Of a stretch of DNA of 52,512 bases, positions 25,227 to 33,465 are shown piece by piece. The translations under genes were made by a program, and so were the position numbers. Source of the DNA: Pyrinomonadaceae bacterium MAG19_C2-C3 (GTDB taxonomy: Bacteria; Acidobacteriota; Blastocatellia; Pyrinomonadales; Pyrinomonadaceae); NCBI GenBank assembly GCA_024330265.1, contig JANDLT010000037.1, forward strand, positions 1-52,512, in the 5' to 3' direction. The notes under the pieces were generated by a model. It searched no databases and had not been told where the DNA came from. It was given only the letters and a program-made list of their open reading frames with translations. How positions within the stretch are numbered: the first letter of the stretch is position 1; every line of letters begins with the position of its first letter.

Positions 25227-25928
25227 TCAATCTTCGTCGCTGCTTTCACTGTCGCTGCTGTCACTATCTCCATCATCACTGTCCGAACCGCTTTCACCGC
25301 TGCTCTCACTATCATCACTTTCACCGTCGCTTTCGCCATCGTCGGAAGAGTCGCTGGCATCGCTACTCTCCTCACTATCTGAATCGCTGTCAGAGTCGTC
25401 CGTGCTATGGTCGGAATCGTCAGCTTCGTCTTTGTCGCTGCCCCCCTCACCATCATCGCCGTTGCGTGGTTCTGTGACTTCGGTGTGTTCGCCCTTACCG
25501 CTCGGATTAAGGATGCTATCGTCCGCTTCGTAAGTGTCCTCTCTGCCAGTCTCCTCGTCAGTTTCGGTGACTTCGGTGTGCTCGCCTTTGCCGCTCGGAT
25601 TCAAGATGCTGTCGTCCGCCTCATAGGTGTCTTTCGTTCCATCATCGCGCGTCTCCGTCACCTCCTCGTGTTCGCCTTTGCCACTCGGATTGAGAATGCT
25701 GTCATCAGCTTCATAAGTATCCTTTGTGCCGCTGTCATCATCGCGCGGTTCGGTAACTTCCGTGTGCTCTCCCTTGCCGCTAGGGTTCAGAATGCTATCG
25801 TCGGCATCGTAGGTGTCCTCATTTCCCTCTGCATCCGTTTCAGTAACTTCCGTATGCTCGCCTTTACCGCTAGGATTGAGAATACTATCGTCGGCATCGT
25901 AAGTGTCTTTCGTGTCTTGGTCGCTCAT
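25227..25928 (-). CDS. Extremely acidic tandem-repeat protein with Ser/Asp-rich tail
   Basis: The protein is 233 aa. Five near-identical 23-residue repeats (DTY[D/E]ADDSILNPSGKGEH followed by TEVTE, or EEVTE in copy 3) start at residues 8, 38, 70, 100 and 131. They are joined by 7-9 residue acidic linkers. The last 80 residues are almost only Ser, Asp, Glu and Gly, resembling SD-repeat regions. There is no signal peptide or membrane segment, so it should be cytosolic and intrinsically disordered. It lies between the coupling-protein operon and the relaxosome genes. Synonymous change between repeats shows selection on the protein. Acidic DNA mimic, translocated effector, scaffold or metal binder are all possible; none is shown. 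I know no named family for it. Confidence 0.75.
   Translation of the reverse strand: MSDQDTKDTYDADDSILNPSGKGEHTEVTETDAEGNEDTYDADDSILNPSGKGEHTEVTEPRDDDSGTKDTYEADDSILNPSGKGEHEEVTETRDDGTKDTYEADDSILNPSGKGEHTEVTETDEETGREDTYEADDSILNPSGKGEHTEVTEPRNGDDGEGGSDKDEADDSDHSTDDSDSDSDSEESSDASDSSDDGESDGESDDSESSGESGSDSDDGDSDSSDSESSDED
25470..25907 (-). repeat. Five coding repeats of the acidic protein
   Basis: On the minus strand, repeat copies lie at 25839-25907, 25749-25817, 25653-25721, 25563-25631 and 25470-25538, with spacers of 21-27 bp. Copies 1 and 2 encode the same 23 residues with 9 base differences, and copies 4 and 5 encode the same residues with 10. All of these differences are silent. Spacers are coding and differ in length by whole codons, which rules out a CRISPR reading. 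The repeats therefore arose by duplication long enough ago for silent sites to drift while the protein was held constant. Confidence 0.85.
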
Positions 25929-26055
25929 CGCAAAAACCTCACCATCGAAGTTGATACTGCAAAGAGATTTCTATCATAGCGAAGTCAAAACCACGCCACT
26001 CAAGTCAATTTTATGTCACATAAGTTTTTTGCTCACCAGCAGCAGATTACTTCGG

Positions 26056-29000
26056 TCAGCGCGTCAAAGTGTACTGCCGCACATGATCTTGAGGTTGGCT
26101 GAGGTCGTGTATTTGATTATGGTTCGACGGGCGACGATTAAGGTTGGCGGCAGGCGAGCGGACACGGGATGAGACGTCTTCCTGTGTGCGGGCGAGATGG
26201 CTATCTACTCGTTGTGCAATTAATTCGTCGTCAATCTCGTAAGGCGATGATCCGGGTACGCGAGTTTCCTCTACATCTAAATTTTGATGGTGCGAAGAAA
26301 CGATGTCTTTCGCATTGTTCTGCGTCTGAACGTGTCCCGTCTGATTGTCTGCTAACTCATGTACGGGCGAAATCTCTTGCGAGTCTCTCGCTGATGACAA
26401 CGTGTGCTCTCCTCTTGATAAATCTTGCCGCTGGCGATTGTTTTGTAATTCTCGCGGCAGTTCACTCACGATTGATTGTGCGGCTTGCTCCAGATGTTTC
26501 TCCGAGAGGTTGAGCGAGGCAAGCGTGACGCCGCGTTCGTCCAGAGTTTTTTTCATAAGCCCGCCGACGAGTGACGCATGATGTGATCCACCGCGCCCCG
26601 CTTCAAAAGCCGTCGCTCCGTGTTCACGCAGAACCTCTTTGAGATATTCGCTGACTCGGTGTTCCATCTGTGGACGGAGTTCCGTAAAAGTTTGTGCTGT
26701 CTGTTGTGCGAGTCGTGTTTCTCGTTCGGCAGTGAAGGCAGTGCGCGCATCGGCAAGAATCTTCGCGGCATCATCAATCTGCGGGAAGGCTGCTAAATAC
26801 TCGGCTTTAATTTTGTTTGAATAAACCTGAAGAGTCGCCGAGCGGGTTTGCTTATCTACTGAGTCGCTCCGTGCGGGTGAGTCAATTTCCTGTCGCACGG
26901 ATTCAGCGATGGCGACGCGGTGTTGCAATTCGGCGGCGCGTGTCAGTGCCGCTTGTTGCGCGGTTTGCGCTTGAACGAGCGCGGGTGCTTCTTTTATTTC
27001 TTTGATTATGTCCGCCGGAAGTTGCCGGTCGGCGTCGCCTGATAGAACGCCCCAGACTTCGGCGAGAGCCGTGCGACGCAGATGCTTTGCTTGTTGCGAG
27101 GTCAACTCTTCACGCTCGCTTGCCTTGCTGGTCGCAAGCTGCGGCTGAATTTCATTAAGTAATTGTTGCCAACCTTCGCGCGTGATCTCGGATTCGGCTT
27201 GTACTTGTATTTGATATTGCGTTCGTCCGTCGGTGTTGACGGTGCGCTTCATCTCTTGAAACGCCGTCACGATTTCTCCGTATTGGCGATTTTCAGCCAC
27301 TTCGGACGAGCGCAAATGCTCGGCGGCAAAGGCGACGTGTTGAGGTTTGAAGTTGCGTAGCAGTGCGATGATTGTTTTCAAATTCTCGTTCGTCACGCCG
27401 TGAACCGAATCCGCTTGCACGATTGTTTGAGAGTGGTGAAGAGATTGACGAACTTCTTGCAAACGCTCGTTTGCTGCAACGAGTAATTCGGCTTCGCGCC
27501 ACGCGGCGGCTCCCGTGTAGTGACGAAAACTCGCGCTCTCAACAGGCAAGCGTAACTGCTCAACCTGCGGCTCGGTATTTTGCCGTGCGGGCTGCGTTCC
27601 TGTTCGCTCATCGGCGATGCGTGTAACTCTCTCGCGTTCTGGGAGAGGAAGCTTGTTCTTCAGATGCTCTTTCGTTTTGGTGATGGTACGAAAGAGAAAG
27701 TCACGCTCGGCAGGGGCGAGGCGTGCGTGTTCGGCGTGCAAATCGAAACGACTGATGCGATGACGTTCCGGTGACGGCGGATTAATTAGTTCAGCGATGA
27801 ATAAATTGACGTTGCGTAAATGCTGTGGGCGGTCACGCGCGGCTGTGCGGTTGAACTCGTCAAGCAGCGTTTGTAGCGTGGGTGAAGGTTGAATCGCGCC
27901 GCGCTCAAGTTGTTCAATTCTGCGTTCACGCGGTTCTGCGCCGGAGCTTCGGTCGAGACGGAAACGGCGCATCTCGTCCGTGTAGTGATTCGGCATGGGT
28001 GCGAGAAACAATTGCCGCATCTCGCTTTCGGTGAGTGGGCGTTGTGCTTGCTCCGAGGAATCGAGATGAGTTTCGCGCGTCGCTTTATCAGCACCGGACT
28101 GGCGCGAGCGTTCGTAGTTTTCGCGCCGAATCAAATTCGTTGTTTGGCGTAGTTCGTCGAAAGTGCGTGCCGCGTCAAGGCGTTCGATGAAGTCGCGGTA
28201 AAGCGAATTCTCATTTCGCAACCGCGTGTCGCCATCGCGCATCCGGTAACGAATGTATGCCTTCTGATAATTGTAAAGTTGGTTGCGCTCCTCATCGTAT
28301 CCGGTGATTTCCCGGTCGCGTTCCCGCCCGCGAAACGCGCTAACATTGAGTCCGATTTTCTCAGCCGTCGCAGTCAGAGTTTTGTATTCGTTGAAGCTGT
28401 TGACGGGTAAGTGTGTCCGATTGTTCGTCGCGAGTGAGACGAAGATGAAGTTGCTATTATTATCCGGTTGAAGCGAACGGGTGAGACGCGCAGCGGCAGA
28501 CTTCTCCGCGTGGGATAGTTCAGCGATGGAAAAGCCGCGCGCCTTAATTTCATCGTTGATGCTGATGACGGCACTATCAAAAAGCATGTGACGCGCGGTT
28601 TCCATTCGTTGCGTGTATTCACTTGCGGTGGCACGCGGCGCGCCACCCAACTTTTGGGTTTGGATGTCGCGCGCGTTTGTCGCCAGAGTGCGGAGCGTAA
28701 CGAGCGCATGTATTTGTTCGGCGCGCGTGACAGCCTCCGGCGCGCGTTCGCTCTCTGCCGTTTCACCGTGTAAGCGGCGCGATACTTCCGCGTCGCGCGC
28801 CTTTAGTTCATCCGCTTGGCTTTGGTGGTTAAGGACTTGGATGAGGCTTCGCACACTCGCGCCGCGTTCCAAATGACGATCCAAACGCGGCAGAGTTTCG
28901 CGGAAAAGCTGTTGGCGTTCCCTTTCCGTGATGTTAAGCGGAAGGAGCGGCGGTAACGTGTCGAGGCGTACAGAATCATGTTCGCCAGTCATTACGCGCG

Positions 29001-29742
29001 AAGCATTATCGCGTTCAACTTCAATCTCCCGCTCTGCTTCACTCTCAATCTCTAACGCATGTTGACCTTCGATGTGCGCGGTTAATCTGCCGTGAGTTTC
29101 CGACATCGCATCGCGCTCACGCGAGCCGATTTCCCGTTCCCAATTATTGATCTCGACGTACTCAATCCGTTTATCGTTCGTCCATTCCTCGGCACGCATG
29201 GCGCGTGCAAGGTAGCGCATTTCCGTCAGCGTTTCGGTGAGGCGTGTATGTTGTTCGAGCGGCGGGCGATACTTGCCTTGTTCGTTCTTACTGATGCGGT
29301 CGTAATACTCACGAAACACGATGTAGCGCGTATGACTGTCGGCGGTTTGTCCGGCGATGGCGCGTCCCAATTCGACAAACTCTTCCGCCGAGCGAGCGAG
29401 TTCAGTCTTGTCTTCAGTGAAACGGCTGAACTGCTTGACCGCGTGTTGGTATGTGCCGAGCTTCATTGCATCTGCACCGCGAACGTCGCCTGATGCTTCG
29501 CGCGGAAAGACCAACACATCACCATAAACATGCGCCCCACGCTCGTAAGCATCACGGGCGGAAGAATCAATCTTGCCTAAATAAGCGGCGTGTTCGGCGC
29601 GCGTGCGACCTTCCGAGACTTCGTATAACGAGCGAAAATCATCCCGCGCGGCATCGTAAATTTCTGCCTCGATTCGCGCACGTTGGCTCGAAGGAGACGA
29701 ATACTGTTCTGCCTTGAAATCCCTTTTAGTTTCTCGACTCAT
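26056..29742 (-). CDS. Very large helical protein next to the relaxase
   Basis: The protein is about 1228 aa from the ATG at 29742 (a GTG 6 bp upstream is possible). It is almost entirely charged and helical, rich in Arg, Glu, Ala and Gln, with many RE- and ER-containing segments. There is no Walker motif, no clear catalytic triad and no membrane segment. The C-terminal 120 residues are polar and low-complexity. It lies directly downstream of the short relaxase on the same strand and may supply the extended C-terminal functions that other relaxases carry in one chain, or form a relaxosome scaffold. I do not recognise the family. A large transferred protein is another option. Confidence 0.65.
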   Translation of the reverse strand: MSRETKRDFKAEQYSSPSSQRARIEAEIYDAARDDFRSLYEVSEGRTRAEHAAYLGKIDSSARDAYERGAHVYGDVLVFPREASGDVRGADAMKLGTYQHAVKQFSRFTEDKTELARSAEEFVELGRAIAGQTADSHTRYIVFREYYDRISKNEQGKYRPPLEQHTRLTETLTEMRYLARAMRAEEWTNDKRIEYVEINNWEREIGSRERDAMSETHGRLTAHIEGQHALEIESEAEREIEVERDNASRVMTGEHDSVRLDTLPPLLPLNITERERQQLFRETLPRLDRHLERGASVRSLIQVLNHQSQADELKARDAEVSRRLHGETAESERAPEAVTRAEQIHALVTLRTLATNARDIQTQKLGGAPRATASEYTQRMETARHMLFDSAVISINDEIKARGFSIAELSHAEKSAAARLTRSLQPDNNSNFIFVSLATNNRTHLPVNSFNEYKTLTATAEKIGLNVSAFRGRERDREITGYDEERNQLYNYQKAYIRYRMRDGDTRLRNENSLYRDFIERLDAARTFDELRQTTNLIRRENYERSRQSGADKATRETHLDSSEQAQRPLTESEMRQLFLAPMPNHYTDEMRRFRLDRSSGAEPRERRIEQLERGAIQPSPTLQTLLDEFNRTAARDRPQHLRNVNLFIAELINPPSPERHRISRFDLHAEHARLAPAERDFLFRTITKTKEHLKNKLPLPERERVTRIADERTGTQPARQNTEPQVEQLRLPVESASFRHYTGAAAWREAELLVAANERLQEVRQSLHHSQTIVQADSVHGVTNENLKTIIALLRNFKPQHVAFAAEHLRSSEVAENRQYGEIVTAFQEMKRTVNTDGRTQYQIQVQAESEITREGWQQLLNEIQPQLATSKASEREELTSQQAKHLRRTALAEVWGVLSGDADRQLPADIIKEIKEAPALVQAQTAQQAALTRAAELQHRVAIAESVRQEIDSPARSDSVDKQTRSATLQVYSNKIKAEYLAAFPQIDDAAKILADARTAFTAERETRLAQQTAQTFTELRPQMEHRVSEYLKEVLREHGATAFEAGRGGSHHASLVGGLMKKTLDERGVTLASLNLSEKHLEQAAQSIVSELPRELQNNRQRQDLSRGEHTLSSARDSQEISPVHELADNQTGHVQTQNNAKDIVSSHHQNLDVEETRVPGSSPYEIDDELIAQRVDSHLARTQEDVSSRVRSPAANLNRRPSNHNQIHDLSQPQDHVRQYTLTR

Positions 29743-29906
29743 TTCCACTTACTTCAAGCCTGAATTTGTTTTCGTAGGAAGATCCGAAACATCAAATGCG
29801 GTTGATTCAAAGCAAGCGATGTGCTGTAAGGCGGAGTGATGAAGCATGAGCGGAAGCGAGGATTTTTGAAGACACTTGCTTTAAGCAAATCTTTTGGTGG
29901 GCTACT

Positions 29907-29952
29907 AAACACGCCCTGCGGCAGATACAAAACACGCCCTGCGGCAGATACA
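29907..29952. repeat. Two 23-bp tandem repeats between relaxase and large protein
   Basis: Two exact copies of aaacacgccctgcggcagat plus aca lie head to tail at 29907-29929 and 29930-29952. They sit in the 244-bp gap between the relaxase stop and the large helical protein. Each unit contains the partial palindrome gccctgcggc. No gene is convincing in the gap. The repeats might be a recognition site for a plasmid protein or a remnant of a mobile cassette; their position inside the mob region makes a relaxosome site possible. Confidence 0.6.
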
Positions 29953-29986
29953 AAATGCGTCCCTTTCAGCATGGCGAGACTGCCAG

Positions 29987-30892
29987 TCAGCGCGTCAGGT
30001 CTCGATTGTTGTGCGTTTCCCTCGTGCGTGAGAGAGAGCGTTCATGGAGGACAGTGTCTTTGTCCGACGTTAATCCTTCATGCGCCTGACCCTTCGTAAT
30101 TTCAATTGCGCGCGTCTCTGTTTCCGCAGCCAAACTTTGAACTTTGCGAGTTTGTGAATCAGGGAAACTAACTCTGTTAAAATCAGTTTTGTTTAACTTC
30201 TGCCAATCCAAAAGCGGCTCGGAACGCGTTGTGTCTGCGCGCTCAAAATCGGTGCGCGATTTATCAGGAATCACTTTCGCGCCAGCGAGTTCTTTGGCAT
30301 GAATACGTTCAATCTCGCGTTGGCGGGCATCAATCTCTTTGGTGAAAACGCCGAGTATTTTCCCCGGAAGGAAAGTTTTTGAGCCGTCTTGTTGTTTTTC
30401 ATTATGTGGGACGAGCGGTAGTGGAAGTTTCCCGATGCGACGCAAGTTTTCGGTTTCGCGGTCAATCGCATGACGGCTGATGACGATGTGCGCGTGTGGG
30501 TTGTCGGTGTTCAAATGAATCCCTGCTGTCCAGTGCAAGCGCAAAACAATCAACTCCTTTTCCGCTTCTTTCATCGCCGCGCGTACCGCTTCGCGCAGGA
30601 AGTCTTTACGCTCATCGTCGCTCGCTCCGAGTCGCTTAAAATCACCTGCGTCTTGCACGGAAAGAACGTAGTGAAGGATGTCATCTTTCGCTAAACGCTC
30701 GCTGCCACCGCTCAATAAACGGTCAGCTTGCCAGTGCGAAAGCGCGTCGTGCGAATCGCTGAAAAGCAGCCGTAAGGAGTTCCCTTCACGCTCCGCGTGC
30801 AGTTTGCTGCGGGCAATGTAGCGTGTTGCTTCGCTCGCTCCCACACTCTTTGAACCACGTATCTTTCGCAGAATGAAACGTGCTTTGCTCAC
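29987..30892 (-). CDS. Short relaxase (MOBP/VirD2-like)
   Basis: The 301-aa protein starts at GTG 30892. The N-terminal region has a Tyr in EATRYIARSKL (about residue 25), a candidate for the nicking tyrosine. The metal-binding histidine motif is HLNTDNPHAHIVISRHAI (near residues 127-145), with the H-x-N-T-D-N-P-H-x-H pattern of MOB relaxases. Relaxases cut one strand at oriT, stay linked to its 5' end and pilot it through the T4SS. It is short compared with most relaxases (more than 400 aa), and the C-terminal third is polar and low in motifs. A separate 1.2-kaa protein follows. The precise MOB class needs alignment. Confidence 0.8.
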   Translation of the reverse strand: MSKARFILRKIRGSKSVGASEATRYIARSKLHAEREGNSLRLLFSDSHDALSHWQADRLLSGGSERLAKDDILHYVLSVQDAGDFKRLGASDDERKDFLREAVRAAMKEAEKELIVLRLHWTAGIHLNTDNPHAHIVISRHAIDRETENLRRIGKLPLPLVPHNEKQQDGSKTFLPGKILGVFTKEIDARQREIERIHAKELAGAKVIPDKSRTDFERADTTRSEPLLDWQKLNKTDFNRVSFPDSQTRKVQSLAAETETRAIEITKGQAHEGLTSDKDTVLHERSLSRTRETHNNRDLTR

Positions 30893-30924
30893 GATTAAAA
30901 TGCCTCGCTTTACGGGTGAAAGAT

Positions 30925-31662
30925 TTATGTCGTGGTAATTGCTTCCGCCGCCCGGAGTTCGGCAATCACGGTTTCAGAGGGCTGACGAAAGCCGTTCATG
31001 CCTGTCTCTTTCTCGATGTCGTCAAGCACGAGAGACGAAAGCACGCACATCTGATCCTTGACGATTTTAAGAGTTTGCAGAGTCGTCTCATGCAAGCCTT
31101 GATCCCCGCGCCCGACACGCTCCAATAGCGTCGAACAGGCTTCCGCGTTCTGCCTTGAAACGCCACTTGCGAGCGGGTCAAGCAGGAAGTTGACTGTCAA
31201 CTTTTGAGTGATGAGCGCGCAGAGATAGACTTGATCGAGCAGCTTATAAACGGTTTCGATTCGCAATGAAATCTCTTCCAATCGTCGCGTGTCCGCGCGT
31301 TCGATTGGTGCGAGAGAAGCGATAGAAATTGATTCAGAATCTCCTTGTCTGTTTGCAATTGAGAGAGCGTGCGTAATCGCTTCGACGCTTCTGCATAGCA
31401 CTTCGACTTGTGCGCGGAGCGGGTCAAGCTGTTCTGTGAGAATCGTCTCATACAGCAACCGCGCAGGGTCTTTCCGCACATCTTTACCCACTTTCAAAAG
31501 TCTTTTGCGGAGCAGGTAATCCACCAGCGCGGCGCGCATGATGTCGCTTCGGGTGACTTGTTCTTCATCTTCGATATATTGAATTTGTCGTTCCTGTTCC
31601 AGCGTCGGTTTGACGCTACAACTGCGTTTGCTGTACTTCTCACGCGGCTTTCTCTTGTTCAC
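30925..31662 (-). CDS. MobC-like relaxosome accessory protein
   Basis: The protein is 245 aa from GTG 31662, with a near-perfect aaggag six bases upstream. The alternative TTG 24 bp earlier lacks one. The basic head (NKRKPREKYSKRS) leads to SVKPTLEQERQIQYIEDEEQ and VTRSDIMRAALVDYLL, a ribbon-helix-helix-type DNA-binding pattern seen in MobC/TraJ-like accessory proteins. The rest is helical. It lies 32 bp upstream of the relaxase, so it is the first gene of the mob operon. It is expected to bind oriT and help the relaxase; the region just upstream carries repeats that could be its target. Confidence 0.65.
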   Translation of the reverse strand: MNKRKPREKYSKRSCSVKPTLEQERQIQYIEDEEQVTRSDIMRAALVDYLLRKRLLKVGKDVRKDPARLLYETILTEQLDPLRAQVEVLCRSVEAITHALSIANRQGDSESISIASLAPIERADTRRLEEISLRIETVYKLLDQVYLCALITQKLTVNFLLDPLASGVSRQNAEACSTLLERVGRGDQGLHETTLQTLKIVKDQMCVLSSLVLDDIEKETGMNGFRQPSETVIAELRAAEAITTT

Positions 31663-31700
31663 AAAATTCTCCTTCGCCTCTGACAAAAATCAGCTTCAGT

Positions 31701-31813
31701 GCGGTTGACCGAAAACTCGCTTTTAACGCTCGCGGTTGACCGGCAAGTGTTGTGCCTGAAAAGACTTGCCGTGCGGGTTGACCGTGTTGACCGGAACTGT
31801 CAACTGCGGTCAA
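31701..31813. other. Candidate oriT / operator: gttgaccg repeats plus inverted repeat
   Basis: Within the 338 bp without a gene upstream of the MobC-like gene, the word gttgaccg occurs at 31704-31711, 31735-31742, 31777-31784 and 31786-31793. An inverted copy (cggtcaac) is at 31806-31813. A perfect 8-bp inverted repeat, cggcaagt (31741-31748) and acttgccg (31764-31771) with a 15-nt spacer, is embedded between them. Binding-site repeats beside an inverted repeat, next to mobC-relaxase, are what an origin of transfer looks like. The same sites could be an operator for the mob operon. No nick site can be named by eye. From 31814 to 32000 I see nothing else. Confidence 0.5.
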
Positions 31814-32000
31814 CAGCTAAAGGCTTGAAGGAAAAGGGAAAAGACACACGCGGAACACGAAAAACCTTTCTATCCTGTCACCACTAAAGAAAGTCAGCAC
31901 CATTGAAGTACAGATCGTTGGGATTCTGGTTATCGAAGGTTGAGCGCGAGTTGAGGTTGTGCGCTTGATTGCCTTTAAGCGGACGAAGAAAAAGGATGTT

Positions 32001-32384
32001 TCAGAGGTGACGCAAGCCTTTCGTATGAGCGAAACGGCGGGCGTATTCATGAGGAAGAATCGCCGCTTGTAACTTTCGTCGAGCGCGTAACATCGTGCGT
32101 TCGTGAAACTCCAAAGTCGTTTCCTTGAGTTCGGGAAAAGCGTCTGTGTAACGATTGATGGTCGAGCGTTCCGGCTGCAAACGTGGATGATTGTTCACTA
32201 TGTCGAGCAATTCATCAGCATTCATTTTGCAGTTTCCGTTCGTCTCAATGCGGGCGATGAGCGCATCCACTATCAGGCTTGTGTCGGCGTTTAACTTGTC
32301 GAGCGCGGCACGAACTTTCAGACGGGCAATGCGGCGTAGTGTCGCGTCTTCAGCGCGCAAGTTTCCTTCCGTTGTGTAAAGCAT
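32001..32384 (-). CDS. Hypothetical plasmid protein
   Basis: The protein is 127 aa from the ATG at 32384, preceded by aaaggaag. It is helical and basic, without recognisable catalytic motifs (LRRIARLKVRAALDKLNAD; SLIVDALIARIETNG; TINRYTDAFPELKETTL). The C-terminus is Arg-rich. The segment from MNADELLDIVNNHPRLQ to ERSTINRYT could be a helix-turn-helix. A 19-bp sequence 45-63 bp upstream of its start is repeated exactly at 47-65 bp upstream of the 513-aa gene at 33683-35224, so the two genes seem co-regulated. Confidence 0.5.
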   Translation of the reverse strand: MLYTTEGNLRAEDATLRRIARLKVRAALDKLNADTSLIVDALIARIETNGNCKMNADELLDIVNNHPRLQPERSTINRYTDAFPELKETTLEFHERTMLRARRKLQAAILPHEYARRFAHTKGLRHL

Positions 32385-32428
32385 GGTGTCTTCCTTTGCG
32401 GTAGAGAATTGATTGAAGAACACCTGCT

Positions 32429-32447
32429 TACTGTCTTTCTAAAATTT
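32429..32447 (-). promoter_or_regulatory. Shared 19-bp upstream motif, copy 1
   Basis: On the minus strand this reads AAATTTTAGAAAGACAGTA. It lies 45-63 bp upstream of the start of the gene at 32001-32384. The same 19 bases occur at 35271-35289 at nearly the same distance from another gene start. The surrounding sequence differs, so the word itself is conserved. It is likely a promoter element or a binding site for a plasmid regulator. Confidence 0.55.
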
Positions 32448-32574
32448 TCAGTGACAATTAAGACGACGTAAAACGAAAGGATCAGCGTCGGTTTTTGTGG
32501 CATCGGATTTGTAAAGAGGTTTGCGTAGGTAAAGAAGATTTACCGTCGAGATGAATCGAAGAAAGGAAAGTGAA

Positions 32575-32940
32575 ATGATGCCGAAAGGAATGCCGAGAGT
32601 GAGAACGGAAACGACGAGCGCGTTGCCGCTCGTGAGTTCAAGGAGAGGGAAATACAAGGAACTTGAGAAGTGTGAACTGGACGCGCAGGTACACGCCGAC
32701 TTGATGGAGTATGTCGAGTTCGTGAAAGAGGTGGATGGGGAAGAACCGAAGGTCGGCGGTATTGTCAGCGCGGCGTTGGAACGATTGTTTGAAGCCGACA
32801 CTGCATTTCCGAAGTGGTGCGAGAATAAACGCAGCCGCGTGCGTTCTGATGTCAAAAATAGCGACAACATCACGCCTGCCGTCGCCGTCAATGCGAACGG
32901 AAGCGGCAGCAGTAAAGTGATGAAAGTCGGCGAAGCGTGA
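32575..32940 (+). CDS. Small DNA-binding-like hypothetical protein
   Basis: The protein is 121 aa from the ATG at 32575 behind aaaggaaag. Earlier and later ATGs are also in frame (32551, 32578). The middle (YKELEKCELDAQVHADLMEY, then EEPKVGGIVSAALERLF) follows the strand-helix-helix pattern of ribbon-helix-helix proteins and recalls DUF2274-type conjugation-associated proteins. The C-terminal 35 residues are polar and unstructured. It is the only plus-strand gene between the mob region and SSB. A perfect inverted repeat 30 bp after its stop looks like a terminator shared with the SSB gene. The function is unknown. Confidence 0.5.
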   Translation: MMPKGMPRVRTETTSALPLVSSRRGKYKELEKCELDAQVHADLMEYVEFVKEVDGEEPKVGGIVSAALERLFEADTAFPKWCENKRSRVRSDVKNSDNITPAVAVNANGSGSSKVMKVGEA

Positions 32941-32970
32941 CGTTCTGAAGGGATACGAAGAAAGTCAAAA

Positions 32971-33008
32971 CGAGCGCGAAGAAAGTAATTCATCCTTCTT
33001 CGCGCTCG
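32971..33008. terminator. Bidirectional terminator between the 32.6-kb gene and ssb
   Basis: A perfect 13-bp inverted repeat, cgagcgcgaagaa (32971-32983) and ttcttcgcgctcg (32996-33008), with a 12-nt loop lies between the stop of a plus-strand gene (32940) and the stop of the minus-strand ssb gene (33046). The stem is GC-rich toward the base. It is placed to end both convergent transcripts, although long T-runs are lacking. Confidence 0.7.
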
Positions 33009-33045
33009 TCTCTTCGGCAACTCGGTTTAAGTTTCAGCCGCTCAA

Positions 33046-33465
33046 TCAGAAATCAAAATCATCGTCCGTGTCTTGGTTCGCGGCGCGTGGTGCTGCTTCT
33101 TGTGCTGCTTGCGGAGCATCGTCGCGTTCGGCGGACTTACCGATAAAATTGAAATCGGAAGCATTGATGTTAAGTGTGAAACGCTTGTTGCCGTCGCGGT
33201 CAGTCCACTCTTCGGGTTTGAGTTTGCCGTCAATATAGACGGGCGCGCCCTTCTGTAAATACTGCGCGGCGGTTTCGGCTTTGCGCCCGAAGATGTTGGC
33301 GCGATACCAGATTGTGTTCTCGATTGTCTCGCCCGTCTTGGTGTCTTTCTGTCGTTCGTTAGTGGCAAGGGAGAAGCTGCAAATCGGAAGTCCTTGCGGC
33401 GAGTAGCGAAGTTCCGGGTCACGTCCAAGATTGCCGATGACGATAATTTTGTTGAAGGTTGACAT
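33046..33465 (-). CDS. ssb: Single-stranded DNA-binding protein
   Basis: The protein is 139 aa from the ATG at 33465 (MSTFNKIIVIGNLGRDPELRY). The OB-fold is complete: FNKIIVIGNLGRDPELRYSP, CSFSLATNERQ, ENTIWYRANIFGRKAETA, YLQKGAPVYIDGKLKPEEW, and FTLNINASDFNFIG. The tail is short, Ala/Asp-rich, and ends in DDDFDF, a variant of the acidic DDDIPF tip that binds replication and repair partners. Plasmid-borne SSB coats the incoming single strand during conjugation and supports replication. The 18 residues encoded upstream of this ATG are not part of the usual family. Confidence 0.95.
   Translation of the reverse strand: MSTFNKIIVIGNLGRDPELRYSPQGLPICSFSLATNERQKDTKTGETIENTIWYRANIFGRKAETAAQYLQKGAPVYIDGKLKPEEWTDRDGNKRFTLNINASDFNFIGKSAERDDAPQAAQEAAPRAANQDTDDDFDF

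Noticed and set aside
25132..25533. Ser/Leu/Pro-rich plus-strand frame overlapping the same gene
   Set aside because: It arises from the antisense of Asp/Ser/Glu codons, with no start signal or known domain.
25470..25907. Possible CRISPR array
   Set aside because: Repeats and spacers are in one continuous reading frame, spacers vary by whole codons and repeats differ silently. No Cas1, Cas2 or effector gene is present; the Cas4-like domain at 47.3 kb is part of a helicase.
25407..25979. Long plus-strand frame with hydrophobic repeats opposite the acidic repeat gene
   Set aside because: It is the antisense of a strongly repeated acidic frame. The silent-site pattern supports only the minus-strand protein.
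29754..29972. Minus-strand 72-aa frame across the 23-bp tandem repeats
   Set aside because: No ribosome-binding site, composition unlike the neighbours, and the repeats explain part of the frame.
31742..31755. GG-N10-GC sequence resembling a sigma54 promoter
   Set aside because: The second box reads GTGC instead of TTGC and it points away from the mob operon, so chance is more likely.
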